A stretch of DNA of 13,432 nt, from the NCBI GenBank assembly GCA_016987375.1, contig PJRA01000051.1, positions 51,476-64,907 on the forward strand, in the 5' to 3' direction. The translations under genes and the position numbers were made by a program. Shown here one piece after another: positions 1 through 8,515 of the stretch (positions are counted from its first letter, which is position 1; the number at the start of each line of letters is the position of its first letter). This stretch comes from Brachionus koreanus. Its lineage: Eukaryota; Rotifera; Eurotatoria; Ploima; Brachionidae. Below the pieces are notes generated by a model. That model worked only from the letters and a program-made list of their open reading frames with translations, ran no database searches and was not told the DNA's origin.

Positions 1-44
1 TTTTTCATCATCACAATTAGAAGGAGAAATCTCTACTTCATCTA

Positions 45-88
45 TTTGTACAACATTGTACTGTTTACAGTACCATTTTTGAACAACT
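45..88. repeat. Dispersed repeat, copy A
   Basis: This 44-bp stretch aligns by eye without gaps to 5931-5974 at roughly 80% identity. Both copies share the order ACAA-ATTG-ACTGTTTA-CATTTTTG. Each lies near a reverse-transcriptase relic, but on different sides of it relative to RT orientation, so it may not belong to the same element. Confidence 0.45.
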
Positions 89-219
89 AGAAAAATAGTT
101 ATTTAGTTTTTCCTTTTTGTACTGTAATTTTTGTACTAAGATTTCACATTGCCATCAGCAAGCATCTTTATGTTAAATTTTTCTAAAAATATGGGGAGTG
201 TTTTAAAAAAAAAAGAAAG

Positions 220-421
220 AGAAGTTGAGCTAATAATCAAATCCATAGTGAAACAATTATAAAAGCAAATATTGGAATCTTTCACATCAAAAGCTTTCCA
301 CATATCAATGAAATAATGATAAAGCTGTAAGTTTTTTTCTCTGGCTTGATTTATTCCACTCAAAATTCAATTCATGAAGAGTAGTATGGCATGAATGACC
401 AGACCAAAAACCATGTTGACT
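220..421 (-). pseudogene. Decayed LINE reverse transcriptase, fingers/palm fragment
   Basis: This is a remnant of a non-LTR retrotransposon reverse transcriptase read on the minus strand. From 421 to 365 one frame gives SQHGFWSGHSCHTTLHELN, the typical QxGFRxGHS-type block that precedes the palm. After a frameshift near 360 a second frame gives FIDMWKAFDVKDSN, which matches RT motif A (catalytic Asp, then KAFD). A further shift near 256-236 gives LFHYGFD, normally found just after motif A. Three consecutive RT blocks in the right order but in different frames show a degraded copy, not a gene. Motif C (YADD/FADD) is not seen downstream on this strand. The start codon for the longest open piece would be TTG, which also argues against a real gene. 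The LINE clade is not assigned. Confidence 0.72.
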
Positions 422-792
422 ATTGTTTGATTCAAAATAGTTTGAAATCTGTTTGAAATTTAATAATCCTTCAATATTTTATTTTATCTTAAAAAATTTC
501 ATCAAATTGTCGATATTTTTTCATCTCTCCAAGCATTATAGTTTTATTGCAAATATAATTCCTTTCAGTTTTAATGACAGCATTAAAATTCAATTTTTAT
601 AAGCTTGAAAATTTTTATTTTATTTCAGAAATTGTCGAATTTAAAAGAACTTTCCAAATTATAAAAATTATTATTCAATAATAATTAAATAAATTCTATA
701 ATAATCTGAAAATTTCCAGAAAATTCGTCACTTCTGATATAAAATTAAAATTTTTAATCTTATAAACATTGAATTTAAATTCTTTCTTTGAT
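422..792. other. AT-rich intergenic stretch
   Basis: No coding region is supported here. The sequence is strongly AT-rich with short A and T runs and leads into the start of the orphan plus-strand gene. It may include further degraded LINE sequence on the 422 side, but I see no recognisable motif. Confidence 0.5.
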
Positions 793-1370
793 ATGGAAAT
801 GAATGATATTGAATCAGTCTATCATGTGTCTAAAAATTTTGAAAAGATTAAAAGCGATGAGGTAATAAAATTATTTTGTGCCAAAAACAAAGATTATGCA
901 GGGAAATTAGCAGATGAAAAAAACAAGCCACCTTTGGTTTGTTTCGGCTAGCAAATATAATATAATGGCCTACAATCACACCATATCCAGTTTGTCAATC
1001 TGAAAACTGTGCCTACCAAAGCAAAAAAATCGAACGTATATTGATTTCAACAGATAAAATAGCATATGGTCTTCTTGACAATAGTTTTAAAATGTATTAT
1101 GTTAAATCGCACAAAAACCAAAATAGTGATTACACATACCATTTGTATTTGATTGTAGACAAAAATCAAGTTGATAAAATTGATTGGGCTAATGAACAGT
1201 TGATCTCAAGAAATGAAAATGAAATTTTTCAATTAGACTCAGATACAAAAAAGTTCAAAACAATTGATATGAACACTAAGAACATAGTTAATATCGCTTT
1301 TACTTTTGAAATCAAGAAAAATGATTACAAATGGAGTACTGATATGGTTGATCATGTATGTAATCAATAA
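793..1370 (+). CDS. Orphan protein, probable two-exon gene
   Basis: I do not recognise this protein. The first open stretch has its first ATG at 793 (MEMNDIESVYHVSKNF) and runs into TAG at 949. A second open stretch in another frame runs to TAA at 1368-1370 and encodes a Lys/Asp/Asn-rich product with a Cys pair (CQSENC). A 50-bp intron at 941-990 (donor GTTTCG, acceptor TCCAG) joins them in phase. It removes the stops and gives about 175 residues. Its size fits the 50-72 bp introns of SEC63 in this window, but the donor is weak, so a frameshifted relic is the alternative. AATAAA at 1366-1371 overlaps the stop codon. No signal peptide or membrane segment is visible. Confidence 0.45.
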
Positions 1371-1952
1371 AAACAAATTACATTAAATAAATTTAAAATT
1401 TGATGAAATAAAATTTTTTAAAAATTTTTATTTTTCATACCCGGCCTTCAAAAGAAAAATTCACTAATGATCACCGACATCAATTACTTGAAAATTAAAT
1501 AGAATAATTGGTAAAATCTCAGTCAACCACTGGCTTTAAAACTACTTCAGATATATTCATTAGGCTACTAAAGCTCCACACTGTCCAATGGCTTTGACGC
1601 TCTCGGACATTCTACATGTCGAGTGTTGCAGCAAAATGGATAAATGTTAAACATCCAAAGCTATGTAGAGTGATCATAAAACAATATTTAAAGTTTTATT
1701 TATTTGGATTCAAAAGTTCAATAGTTAAATGATCTAAATAATTGAGTTAAAAAATTTATCAAATTTAGAGAATATTTAAAAAGAATAAATACTCATTACC
1801 GATCAAAAACTATATGATATTCTATTATAAAGATGATTAATTTTTCATTAATTTTTTGATTTTAAATTTTTTTTATTTAGTCATTGTGAATTTAATCAAG
1901 AAAATAAAATAGCTTCTCTACTTTTTATCTAAAGCTAGAAAAATTTTTTTTA
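1371..1952. other. Intergenic gap between convergent genes
   Basis: This gap separates the 3' ends of the orphan gene and the kinase gene. Most of it is AT-rich. About 1540-1670 is less AT-rich and holds short unmatched open stretches; it looks like a piece of something older, but no motif lets me name it. For the minus-strand kinase, AATAAA (TTTATT on the plus strand) lies at 1872-1877. Confidence 0.45.
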
Positions 1953-3202
1953 TCAAAAGTTAATTTTATGATCTCTATCGAACAATTTGAATGATTCATC
2001 GATAATTTCAAATTTTTCATCAATATCAAATTGTGAATCTAAATTCCTAAATTTGCCAGTACGAAGAAATTAAGTTTTATTACAATTGGACCAGTCGAAC
2101 CATCCTTTGTGCCATGTGTACCTTTGAAAATTTCAACTAATGTTAAACCCAAAGAGAAAATGTCAATTCTTTGTAAATCATCAAGGTTTGGTTTTAGTTT
2201 GCCGGACAAAAAATCAAAAAACTCAGTTGGCATGTATGCATATGTGGCTGAACCAGTAAATTTGGTTTCTTTGTCCATAATTATTTTGGCCAAGCCGAAA
2301 TCAGCTATTTTGGCACAATAATCATTAGTTATGAGCACATTGTCCGGTTTTATATCTCTATGAACAAATCCATTTGCATGAATGCGCTTTATTCCACATA
2401 TTATTCCAAAAGCCACTTTAAATCTTTCTAACAGTCCAAAATTTCTATTTCCTGAAAGCATGTCTGTTAATGATCCATTTTGCATATATTCAGTGGCAAT
2501 GTACCAGTCATTATTTGATATACAGGTTCCTATCATTTGTAGAATATTTTCTCCTTTAATCTCGTTATAGGCATCCAATTCTCTCAAAAAAGATTTCAAT
2601 AGAGCTTCAGCTTCTTCTGTTTTCAATTTTTTTCCTGAATTTGGTTGCATTTTTTTAACTGCAATATAAATCGATTCATTGTCGTATTTGTACTTAGCTT
2701 TATTCACAACACCAAATCCACCTCTTCCCAATTCATCATCTTCCATAATTTCTAATTTACTTTTATCTAAATCTATTACTTTGTCATTAGAAACAATCAT
2801 TGGATGTTTGTCATAAATGTGTTCATCAGAGATTCTTTTTCTCAAATAGCATTTGAAGCATTGATAATAGAAATAGCAAATATCACATTTTAATTTCAAG
2901 CCTACAATTACTTTCTTACATGTTTTGCATGTTTCTTTGTGTTAATAATTTTCAAATTTTTCCTCCAATATATCCAAATCTAGATCATCATTTGTGTCAT
3001 TGATTTTTAAATCTGAACAAATTTTCACAGTATTAAATTTGAACATAAGATGAGACAGCTTGTGCTTGTGATCATCAAATTTTAAGTGTCTCTCAAAACA
3101 AAAACCACACAAGTCAAATTCCTTGCAGTCCAAGCATCTGTACCTATAAGTGTTGAAATTGTTTGTCTCACAAACATTGCATTCAGCATATCTTCTAGCC
3201 AT
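1953..3202 (-). pseudogene. Double ZZ zinc finger-protein kinase, interrupted by stop and frameshift
   Basis: This reads as one gene for a protein kinase with two N-terminal ZZ-type zinc fingers. The ATG at 3202 opens the first finger (CNVC, CLDC, CGFC, then His pairs). An in-frame TAA at 2942-2944 follows ENY. The same frame then continues with a second finger (CKTC, CDIC, CFKC, HIYDKH). The kinase domain follows: glycine loop GRGGFGVV, Lys in AVKK, helix-C Glu in FLRELDAY, HRDIKPDN, DFG, and YMPTEFF in place of APE. All catalytic residues are present. The frame then ends at TAG (2039). Shifting one base near 2061-2073 recovers LRTGKFRNLDSQFDIDEKF and runs to TGA at 1953-1955. Stop plus frameshift suggests a recent pseudogene. 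Stop readthrough, a poor intron or assembly error are alternatives. Substrate is unknown. Confidence 0.75.
2942..3202 (-). CDS. ZZ-type zinc finger, N-terminal part of the kinase gene
   Basis: If the TAA at 2942 is used, this stretch makes an 86-residue protein from a proper ATG. It contains one complete ZZ finger at about residues 8-50: Cys pairs CxxC at CNVC, CLDC and CGFC, with two His in the HKHKLSH region. The family binds zinc in a cross-brace and usually contacts short peptides. The acidic tail DTNDDLDLDILEEKFENY would be a linker in the full kinase. The downstream frame continues with finger-like sequence directly after the stop, so an independent 86-residue protein is less likely than an interrupted larger one. 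Confidence 0.55.
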   Translation of the reverse strand: MARRYAECNVCETNNFNTYRYRCLDCKEFDLCGFCFERHLKFDDHKHKLSHLMFKFNTVKICSDLKINDTNDDLDLDILEEKFENY

Positions 3203-3670
3203 TTTACAAAAATTTTTATCTATAATTTATTTTTAAAATAAAAAAATAACTTTTATTAAAAAGCGATTGATGATAATTCAATTTATTTAACTTTATTTCA
3301 TTTAGTTTATTTTTTTTTTAAATCAAATATCCTTAACGTTTTTGCTTCGTTTCTAATTATTCTTGGCTTGTTTAATTTAAAATCCTTAAATTTAATAAAT
3401 TATTTTTTTTTACAAGCTTACATTAGCAACCAAAAAAGAGAAATTTCCCAACTTTATTTAAAATGGATTCCTAGTAACTTGTTACTTTAAAGAAAAAGTG
3501 CCATTTCTGATGTCAGCTTTTCATTTTCGTTATACAAGAACTCTACAGAACTATGTTTATGATGTCAAAATATTAGTCTTAGTTTCTTAGATCTTTTTTT
3601 ATATGAACAAATATTTTTGCTAATTTTATTCAAAAAAAAAAGTTGATAAATTTAAAATTTGAAATCTAAA
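3203..3670. other. AT-rich gap between kinase gene and MRPL34
   Basis: This is the presumed 5' region of the minus-strand kinase gene and the 3' flank of MRPL34. AATAAA for MRPL34 (TTTATT on the plus strand) is at 3625-3630, about 40 bp past its stop. A short palindrome AGTAACTTGTTACT sits near 3473. No coding sequence is supported. Confidence 0.5.
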
Positions 3671-3958
3671 TTAGGGAGCCGGGGTGAATTGAGTCCAGCC
3701 TGATGGTCCTTTGATTATTTTTCTCCAAAGCATTTGCTTACCACCGCGAGTCTGCAGTCTAGTCTCTAGGCCGTGTGTCCTAATTCGCTTCATTACTTTG
3801 GCCTGATAGTGGCGTCCCCTCTGCGATTGATCATTAGAAAAAATGCCCCTACTATGATGAAAAACTTCGGCCTTATAGTCTCTTGTTTGACTTGACGCCA
3901 AATTTTTTATTTGTCCAAAATTTTTAAACATCGATTTCACAAAATTTAACATTGACAT
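3671..3958 (-). CDS. MRPL34: Mitochondrial large-subunit ribosomal protein bL34m
   Basis: This encodes a 95-residue bL34m, a small basic component of the mitochondrial large ribosomal subunit that packs against rRNA. The C-terminal block KRIRTHGLETRLQTRGGKQM followed by LWRKIIKG follows the L34 signature (basic RxHG...R..T..G...L.R....G). The first 50 or so residues, MSMLNFVKSMFKN onward, are basic and hydroxylated with few acids, as expected for a mitochondrial targeting sequence. The ATG at 3958 is the only sensible start. It is a single exon. The tail GPSGWTQFTPAP is longer than in bacterial L34. The gene lies downstream of SEC63 on the same strand, with its start 163 bp beyond the SEC63 stop. 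A close-packed but independent gene is likely, with its own AATAAA at 3625-3630. Confidence 0.85.
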   Translation of the reverse strand: MSMLNFVKSMFKNFGQIKNLASSQTRDYKAEVFHHSRGIFSNDQSQRGRHYQAKVMKRIRTHGLETRLQTRGGKQMLWRKIIKGPSGWTQFTPAP

Positions 3959-4083
3959 TCTCCTTAATTTTCTATTTAAATCATAAAAAAATAAAAAACT
4001 TTCTTATTTGTTACTTTATCTTTGCAAAACTAAGCCACTAGTCTATTTGAGAATAAAAAAAAAAAAATTTGAATGTGTTAAAT

Positions 4084-4089
4084 TTTATT
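4084..4089 (-). promoter_or_regulatory. Poly(A) signal of SEC63
   Basis: AATAAA on the minus strand, about 33 bp after the SEC63 stop codon at 4122. It marks the likely 3' end between SEC63 and MRPL34. Confidence 0.55.
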
Positions 4090-4121
4090 CAACTAAAAAC
4101 GGATTTAAAAAAGAAATAAAT

Positions 4122-7100
4122 TTAGTCGCTTTCAGTAGCATACTCATCGTCATCTTCCTTCTCGTCTTCTTTAGCATCCTCTTCATCGGTAAAATTCCAC
4201 TGCGGATGTTCTTCAATATCTTGGGCTTTTTTCACGTCCAGCTTCAAATTTTTAATCACATCAAAGTCAAGATATGAGTCTGATCTAAGTATAAGTGTGT
4301 ATGTGTAAATGGCAGGGATTTTTGGTGCCATGAATTTCAATTCAAACTTGAAATTAATTTTTAATAAAAAATTTTAGAATAAACTATTTTTGTTACTTCT
4401 TCTGTATCCTTTAGAGTTTGAATATAAATGGGCGATGAAATTATGGTGTTTGTTTTTTTGTCTGCTACATACAACCACCAGCATTCTTGTTTGATATCTG
4501 GAAAATATGGACAATAAACCCTATGACTTATTTTGGCTTTAGTTTCTAATTTTTCCTTTTTTTTTTGCATTTGTTGAAATTTTTCAAAATAGTCGTCACC
4601 GGAACTTTTCTCTTGAAGCTTGGTGTTCTTGTCTTCGGATGCGCTCACATTCTCATTGGCATCTTCATCCAAGCCAGACTCTTCAATATCGGACTCCGAT
4701 TCTTCTTTAGCTTTTTGTTCGACTTTCTTAGGCTTTGTAACCTTGGTCACCTTTGCTTTCGGCTTAGACTTAGTTTTTTTTTGCTGCTTTTGCCACGGTT
4801 TCGCCTTATTCTCCTCTTTTTGTGTCTCATTAGCAGCCAATTCATCGACTTCATCAGCCTTTGTGTCTTCAACTTCTTGTTTGTCTAAATCTTCACTGCC
4901 AAAATGTACCTTTAGACTATCTCGTTTCAAAAACACATCTAATGTGACCAATGCCCCGGCTGTTATTGTGTGTTCGTCTTCATCATCATCAATATTCACT
5001 TTATAGGTCATTTCCACACTTGGATAGTAGCTGCACACTCTCAGTATGTCATCATATTGTTCATCTGTTAGATTACGCAGTATGGACCGTCTATCCGAAT
5101 CATTTGTCTCAGCAAATTGTTTAATGCTTCCGATGTTTCTCTGAAAATAAGACAAAAAATTTCTTTATTCTAAATTATTGTTTCATAAAGATGAATAAAC
5201 AAAAATAGAATTTAATAAAAGAATGGTTTTTATTTAATTAAAATGAGAAATTGAATTTTTGTTTTGAGTTATTTTGCATCTATTTAATAGTTTACATAGT
5301 TATTGTGGCAAATAAAACTTTTAATTTAGTCTTGCTTGTACTAAGGTAATTCTAAATATCATCGATTTATGCATCTATTTTTTAGCTTCAGTCAATGATT
5401 ATAAGATTAATAATGTTGTTGTTCCAATAATAACTACCTTTACAAATTAGAGTTAAATTTGATGGCGAAACAATCAAAATCTATGAAAAGATCTATGAAT
5501 TTTTTTAATTGGTATAAACTACATAATGTATTACTAAAAGTTGGTTTCAGTATTGGGTAAAGATATTCTGTTTTAAGATTGAGGTATTTGTCAAATTTGA
5601 ATTGAATTGATTTTTATTTTTTTTTAAATAATTTAATTAGCGTATTCACTTATTGAATTATGCTACACCACAAATTAAGACACGCTTTTGAACCATCCAC
5701 CCATTGAAAGACTGAAAGTCTTAGTTTAATTCGTCTTCAAGAATCGATTTTAAAATAAAAAATAAAATTTTTTGGTTAATCTTTGGTGCTGCACTAAATG
5801 CATAATTAAAAAAATTATTTTTTATTTTTTACTTTAAAATCGGGTCTTGAAGACTCATTAAGCTAAGGCTTTCAGTACAGAAAAACGAAGAGTTTTTACA
5901 GATTTCAGAATTCGTTTGTACATTCATTCATTTTTACAATATTGGACTGTTTATAGAATCATTTTTGCAACACTTGAGTCTTAACAGCAGTAATTAAATG
6001 AAAATAAGCTATTCTCTTAATTTAAAATAAAGATTGCTTGTTTTTTTTGTTTTATTTTGTCTTTATTTTAATAGAAAGTGATTAATTCACAAACTTACAA
6101 ACATGAACATCCCTGCCTATTTAATTCATTGGATTAAATCAAAAGTAAAACCAAAAACGAATATTCCCTTCTCTTTGCTGACGACCTTGTCACTTTTTTC
6201 ATAAATTAAATAAATAGTAATCTAGAAAGTAAGATGAATAGATACTTGTATGAATTAGAGAAGTGGGTTTGCAAGGAAGGAATAAAGATATCAGTTGAAA
6301 AGTCTTGTTCAATGATTTTTTCTAAGAACAGAGAATACATATTTTGATCTAAGAATGTATGGAAATAAAAACTTTAAAGTTATTATTAATTTATTTAAAG
6401 AAATTAATTATTGATTAAAAATTTTAATTTTCATTTTAATTTGATTTATTTAATTTATATCAGAATTGTTGGCCAGAACCGAAATTATACAAATATTCAG
6501 ACTCTTTAAAGAAATTTAATTAACGATTCAAATTTATTATTAATTAAAAAATATTTTCATTTAATATGCTTACTTATTTTATTTAATAAAAGAATTAAGT
6601 ATTTTGGAAATTATTTATTTAACTTTAAATTAAAAAAATGTTTAGTTTTAACTTAAATCTTTAAAAGATCAAAATTACACCGTAAAAGTGTTGTATTTTC
6701 TAAATTTTTTACTGTCATTCTTGATCTATGTGGTCTGTTTATATAGCCAGCAAATGAAAATGTTATAAATATAATTTCTTTAAATAAATTAATAATAACT
6801 TTAAAGCTACAAAGTCAAGACTTGTGAATTTTAAACAACTCTGATTTAATAGTAAATCAACCTTTGCTTTGATAATAGAATTTATTAATTGGATTTATTT
6901 TTTGATTATTCTTTTTCATGCCTTAACTCGCTTTCAGATACCAAAATATTATCATCAAATATTAGATATATATTTTTTGGGTTTTTTTTTACCGAGGAAG
7001 ACAAGCATAATTTCTTTTCTGTTCGAACATAACCAAAGTTAAAAGTAACTCAAAATGTCTAACTAACCTTTTTAGTCATAAAATGCTTCAATTGAGATTC

Positions 7101-8515
7101 TTCAATGTGAGGCAATTGAAGCAGATTGCACTTGCTCTTATTCCACAATGCCTGAACAATCATGGGAGATAGTCTCATCATGTTTTCAATGGTGTCTAGC
7201 TTTGGTGCAGTAAAACCTTACGAAACAAAAGAGAAAAATATAAAAAAAATTTTTGTTTTAATTTCAACTAAAAAATCAAATTTAATACCTTTGGGAAAAT
7301 AGTTTGACATTACTGCTTGGGCAAAATTAGCCGTATTGCCAACTAATTCATTTATTAAAAAAGGACATTTTTTAATTAGAATATTTTTGTCTTTGGTCAA
7401 ATTTGGCGATAGCGGCAAACGAGACAAATGTGCATGAATTAGAGCTCTGGCTTTGATGCTGTATGGCGCCGAGTAGGGCAGCTCACGAGTTTTCTCCTGC
7501 AGATCAGGCAAATCTTTGAGCAATTGTGGCACTTCGGTATTGTCACTTGGACGCTCGACAATCTCTGGATTCGAGTGTCGTTCAAACTCTCTTGACGAAC
7601 CAAGAACCATTATAATTTCTTAAAAAATAAAATAATTTTTGAAAAAAATTTTTTTTTTTTAACTTTTTTGCTACTTTTTAAATTCATTTGAGGACTTTTC
7701 ATAATCAAAAAATTGTACAATTGAGTTGTTATGATAAGAACTTGATCGCCAGTGTATCTAATCGATCTGTACCACCAAGTACCCTATGTAAAAAAACAAA
7801 TAAAAAAAAATTTATTTTTGAAAAAAACGTTGGTAACTTACGACAATAATGGGCATAATGACCATGAAAACAAGAATGTATGCACCAAGAACGATGTATG
7901 AGTTTTTGCCATCAATTATCCATTTGGGCAGAGCAATTCCGAACTGAGTTACGCCAGGTCCATCAGGATTGCCGAATTCGATCCAGTTTTTTTTTGTCTC
8001 CTCATCGGTCAATGCTTGATAAGCCTTGGCCAATTCTTCGAATTTTTTCGCATCGCCTCCCTTGTCAGGATGCATTACTTTTGCCTGTTCACGATACTTT
8101 TTCTTTATTTCTTGATCAGTGGCTGACTTAACAAAAAAAAAAGTATTTCTTTGCCTATTTTTCACACTAAATGACTTACGCGGTCCACACCGATGATGGC
8201 AAATGGATCATATTCTTTGTGTTCAATTTCAATCTGAGAGGCTTTGTAAGCCAAGTAAAAAAACACAATCCAAGCGATTATCAGCACCAGTTTGACAAAG
8301 ATTCCTCTTTGTCTGGGCTCTTTTTCGGCAAGGAGTTGTATTTTGACTCGACATGGTTCGTAGCACGACTGGTCCTCGGCATGAGTGCTCTTTTTGACAG
8401 TCTTTTTAGGCCAGAAGTAATAAGTGCATGGTATTATTATCATGGCGTAAAACGAGAGCAAAAAGTACACAAATTTCGCTCCATTTTCGTCATACTCAAA
8501 TTTCATTCCAGCCAT
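4122..8515 (-). CDS. SEC63: SEC63, ER translocation J-protein (seven exons)
   Basis: SEC63 is an ER-membrane protein that recruits and activates BiP at the Sec61 channel. Exons, all phase-consistent: 8515-8180, 8126-7842, 7783-7675, 7618-7289, 7216-7068, 5140-4397, 4346-4122, giving 725 residues (human about 760). Membrane segments lie near residues 15-36, 72-90 and 188-210. A lumenal J domain lies between the second and third, with HPD at 131-133 and HPDKGGD intact. GTWWYRSIRYTGDQVL spans exons 2-3 and matches the conserved family block. The Brl region follows through exons 4-6, including LLQLPHIEE. A Lys/Glu-rich insert lies at about 490-605. The C-terminal beta domain has YFPDIKQECWWLYVADKK and YTYTLILRSDSY. 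The acidic tail ending DDDEYATESD is the expected Sec62-binding type. Splice sites are GT-AG throughout. AATAAA lies at 4084-4089. Confidence 0.95.
5711..5876. repeat. Foldback (MITE-like) element
   Basis: The two ends are long imperfect inverted repeats of about 60 bp each. Left arm: ACTGAAAGTCTTAGTTTAAT, then GTCTTCAAGA, then CGATTTTAAA, then an A/T-rich run. The right arm, reverse-complemented, gives ACTGAAAGCCTTAGCTTAAT in the same order with a few mismatches. The central loop of roughly 35 bp contains GGTGCTGCAC. The whole could fold into a single hairpin. There is no coding capacity. I see no clear target-site duplication, so the transposon superfamily is not assigned. Confidence 0.75.
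5931..5974. repeat. Dispersed repeat, copy B
   Basis: The partner of the 44-bp repeat at 45-88, in the same orientation and at roughly 80% identity by eye. It lies between the foldback element and the RT relic inside the SEC63 intron. Confidence 0.45.
6103..6347 (+). pseudogene. Decayed LINE reverse transcriptase with FADD motif, inside SEC63 intron
   Basis: This is an RT relic on the strand opposite to SEC63. One frame (6159-6347) gives EYSLLFADDLVTFFIN, which is RT motif C with the catalytic Asp pair at 6180-6185. A single TAA follows, then ESKMNRYLYELEKWVCKEG and IKISVEKS, matching the L..L..W....G..I...K block that follows motif C in LINE RTs. Upstream, in another frame, MNIPAYLIHWIKS (from 6103) resembles the block before motif B. 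The intervening GxPQG motif B region is missing, so the copy carries a deletion, a frameshift and a stop. It is therefore non-functional. It need not be the same family as the RT relic at 220-421. Confidence 0.75.
6372..6806. repeat. 435-bp MITE-like unit with 35-bp perfect inverted ends
   Basis: Positions 6372-6406 and 6772-6806 are perfect reverse complements over 35 bp. The outermost bases CTTTAAAG are themselves palindromic. The interior of about 365 bp is AT-rich without an open frame. It contains a related TCTTTAAAGAAATTTAATTA copy near 6503. Perfect arms this long in otherwise decayed intron DNA suggest a fairly recent non-autonomous DNA transposon. No obvious target-site duplication is seen. 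Confidence 0.65.

Larger units (their letters stand above)
5141..7067 (-). other. SEC63 intron 5, 1.9 kb, filled with repeats
   Basis: This intron starts with donor AAG|GTTAGT at 7067 and ends with TTTTCAG at 5141. The other five introns are 53, 58, 56, 72 and 50 bp, so this one is about 30 times longer. The excess is explained at least partly by insertions: a foldback element at 5711-5876, a dispersed repeat at 5931-5974, a reverse-transcriptase relic at 6103-6347, and a 35-bp inverted-repeat pair at 6372-6806. No open frame for a nested gene is supported. The rest is AT-rich. Confidence 0.9.

Noticed and set aside
2109..2570. Plus-strand open frames opposite the kinase domain
   Set aside because: They are the antisense of conserved kinase motifs on the minus strand and show no protein signature of their own.
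2942..3010. Intron removing the in-frame stop of the kinase gene
   Set aside because: The only phase-compatible option found uses a poor donor and an acceptor without a pyrimidine tract; not enough to claim.
4008..4277. 89-codon plus-strand hydrophobic frame
   Set aside because: It overlaps the acidic SEC63 tail in antisense and crosses the SEC63-MRPL34 gap.
4565..5006. Long plus-strand open frames rich in Phe/Leu/Ser
   Set aside because: They are antisense shadows of the Lys/Glu-rich part of SEC63 exon 6; the hydrophobic composition comes from that.
7741..7783. GC-richer patch resembling a small RNA gene between SEC63 pieces
   Set aside because: It translates to GTWWYRSIRYTGDQ with correct splice phases, so it is SEC63 exon 3.
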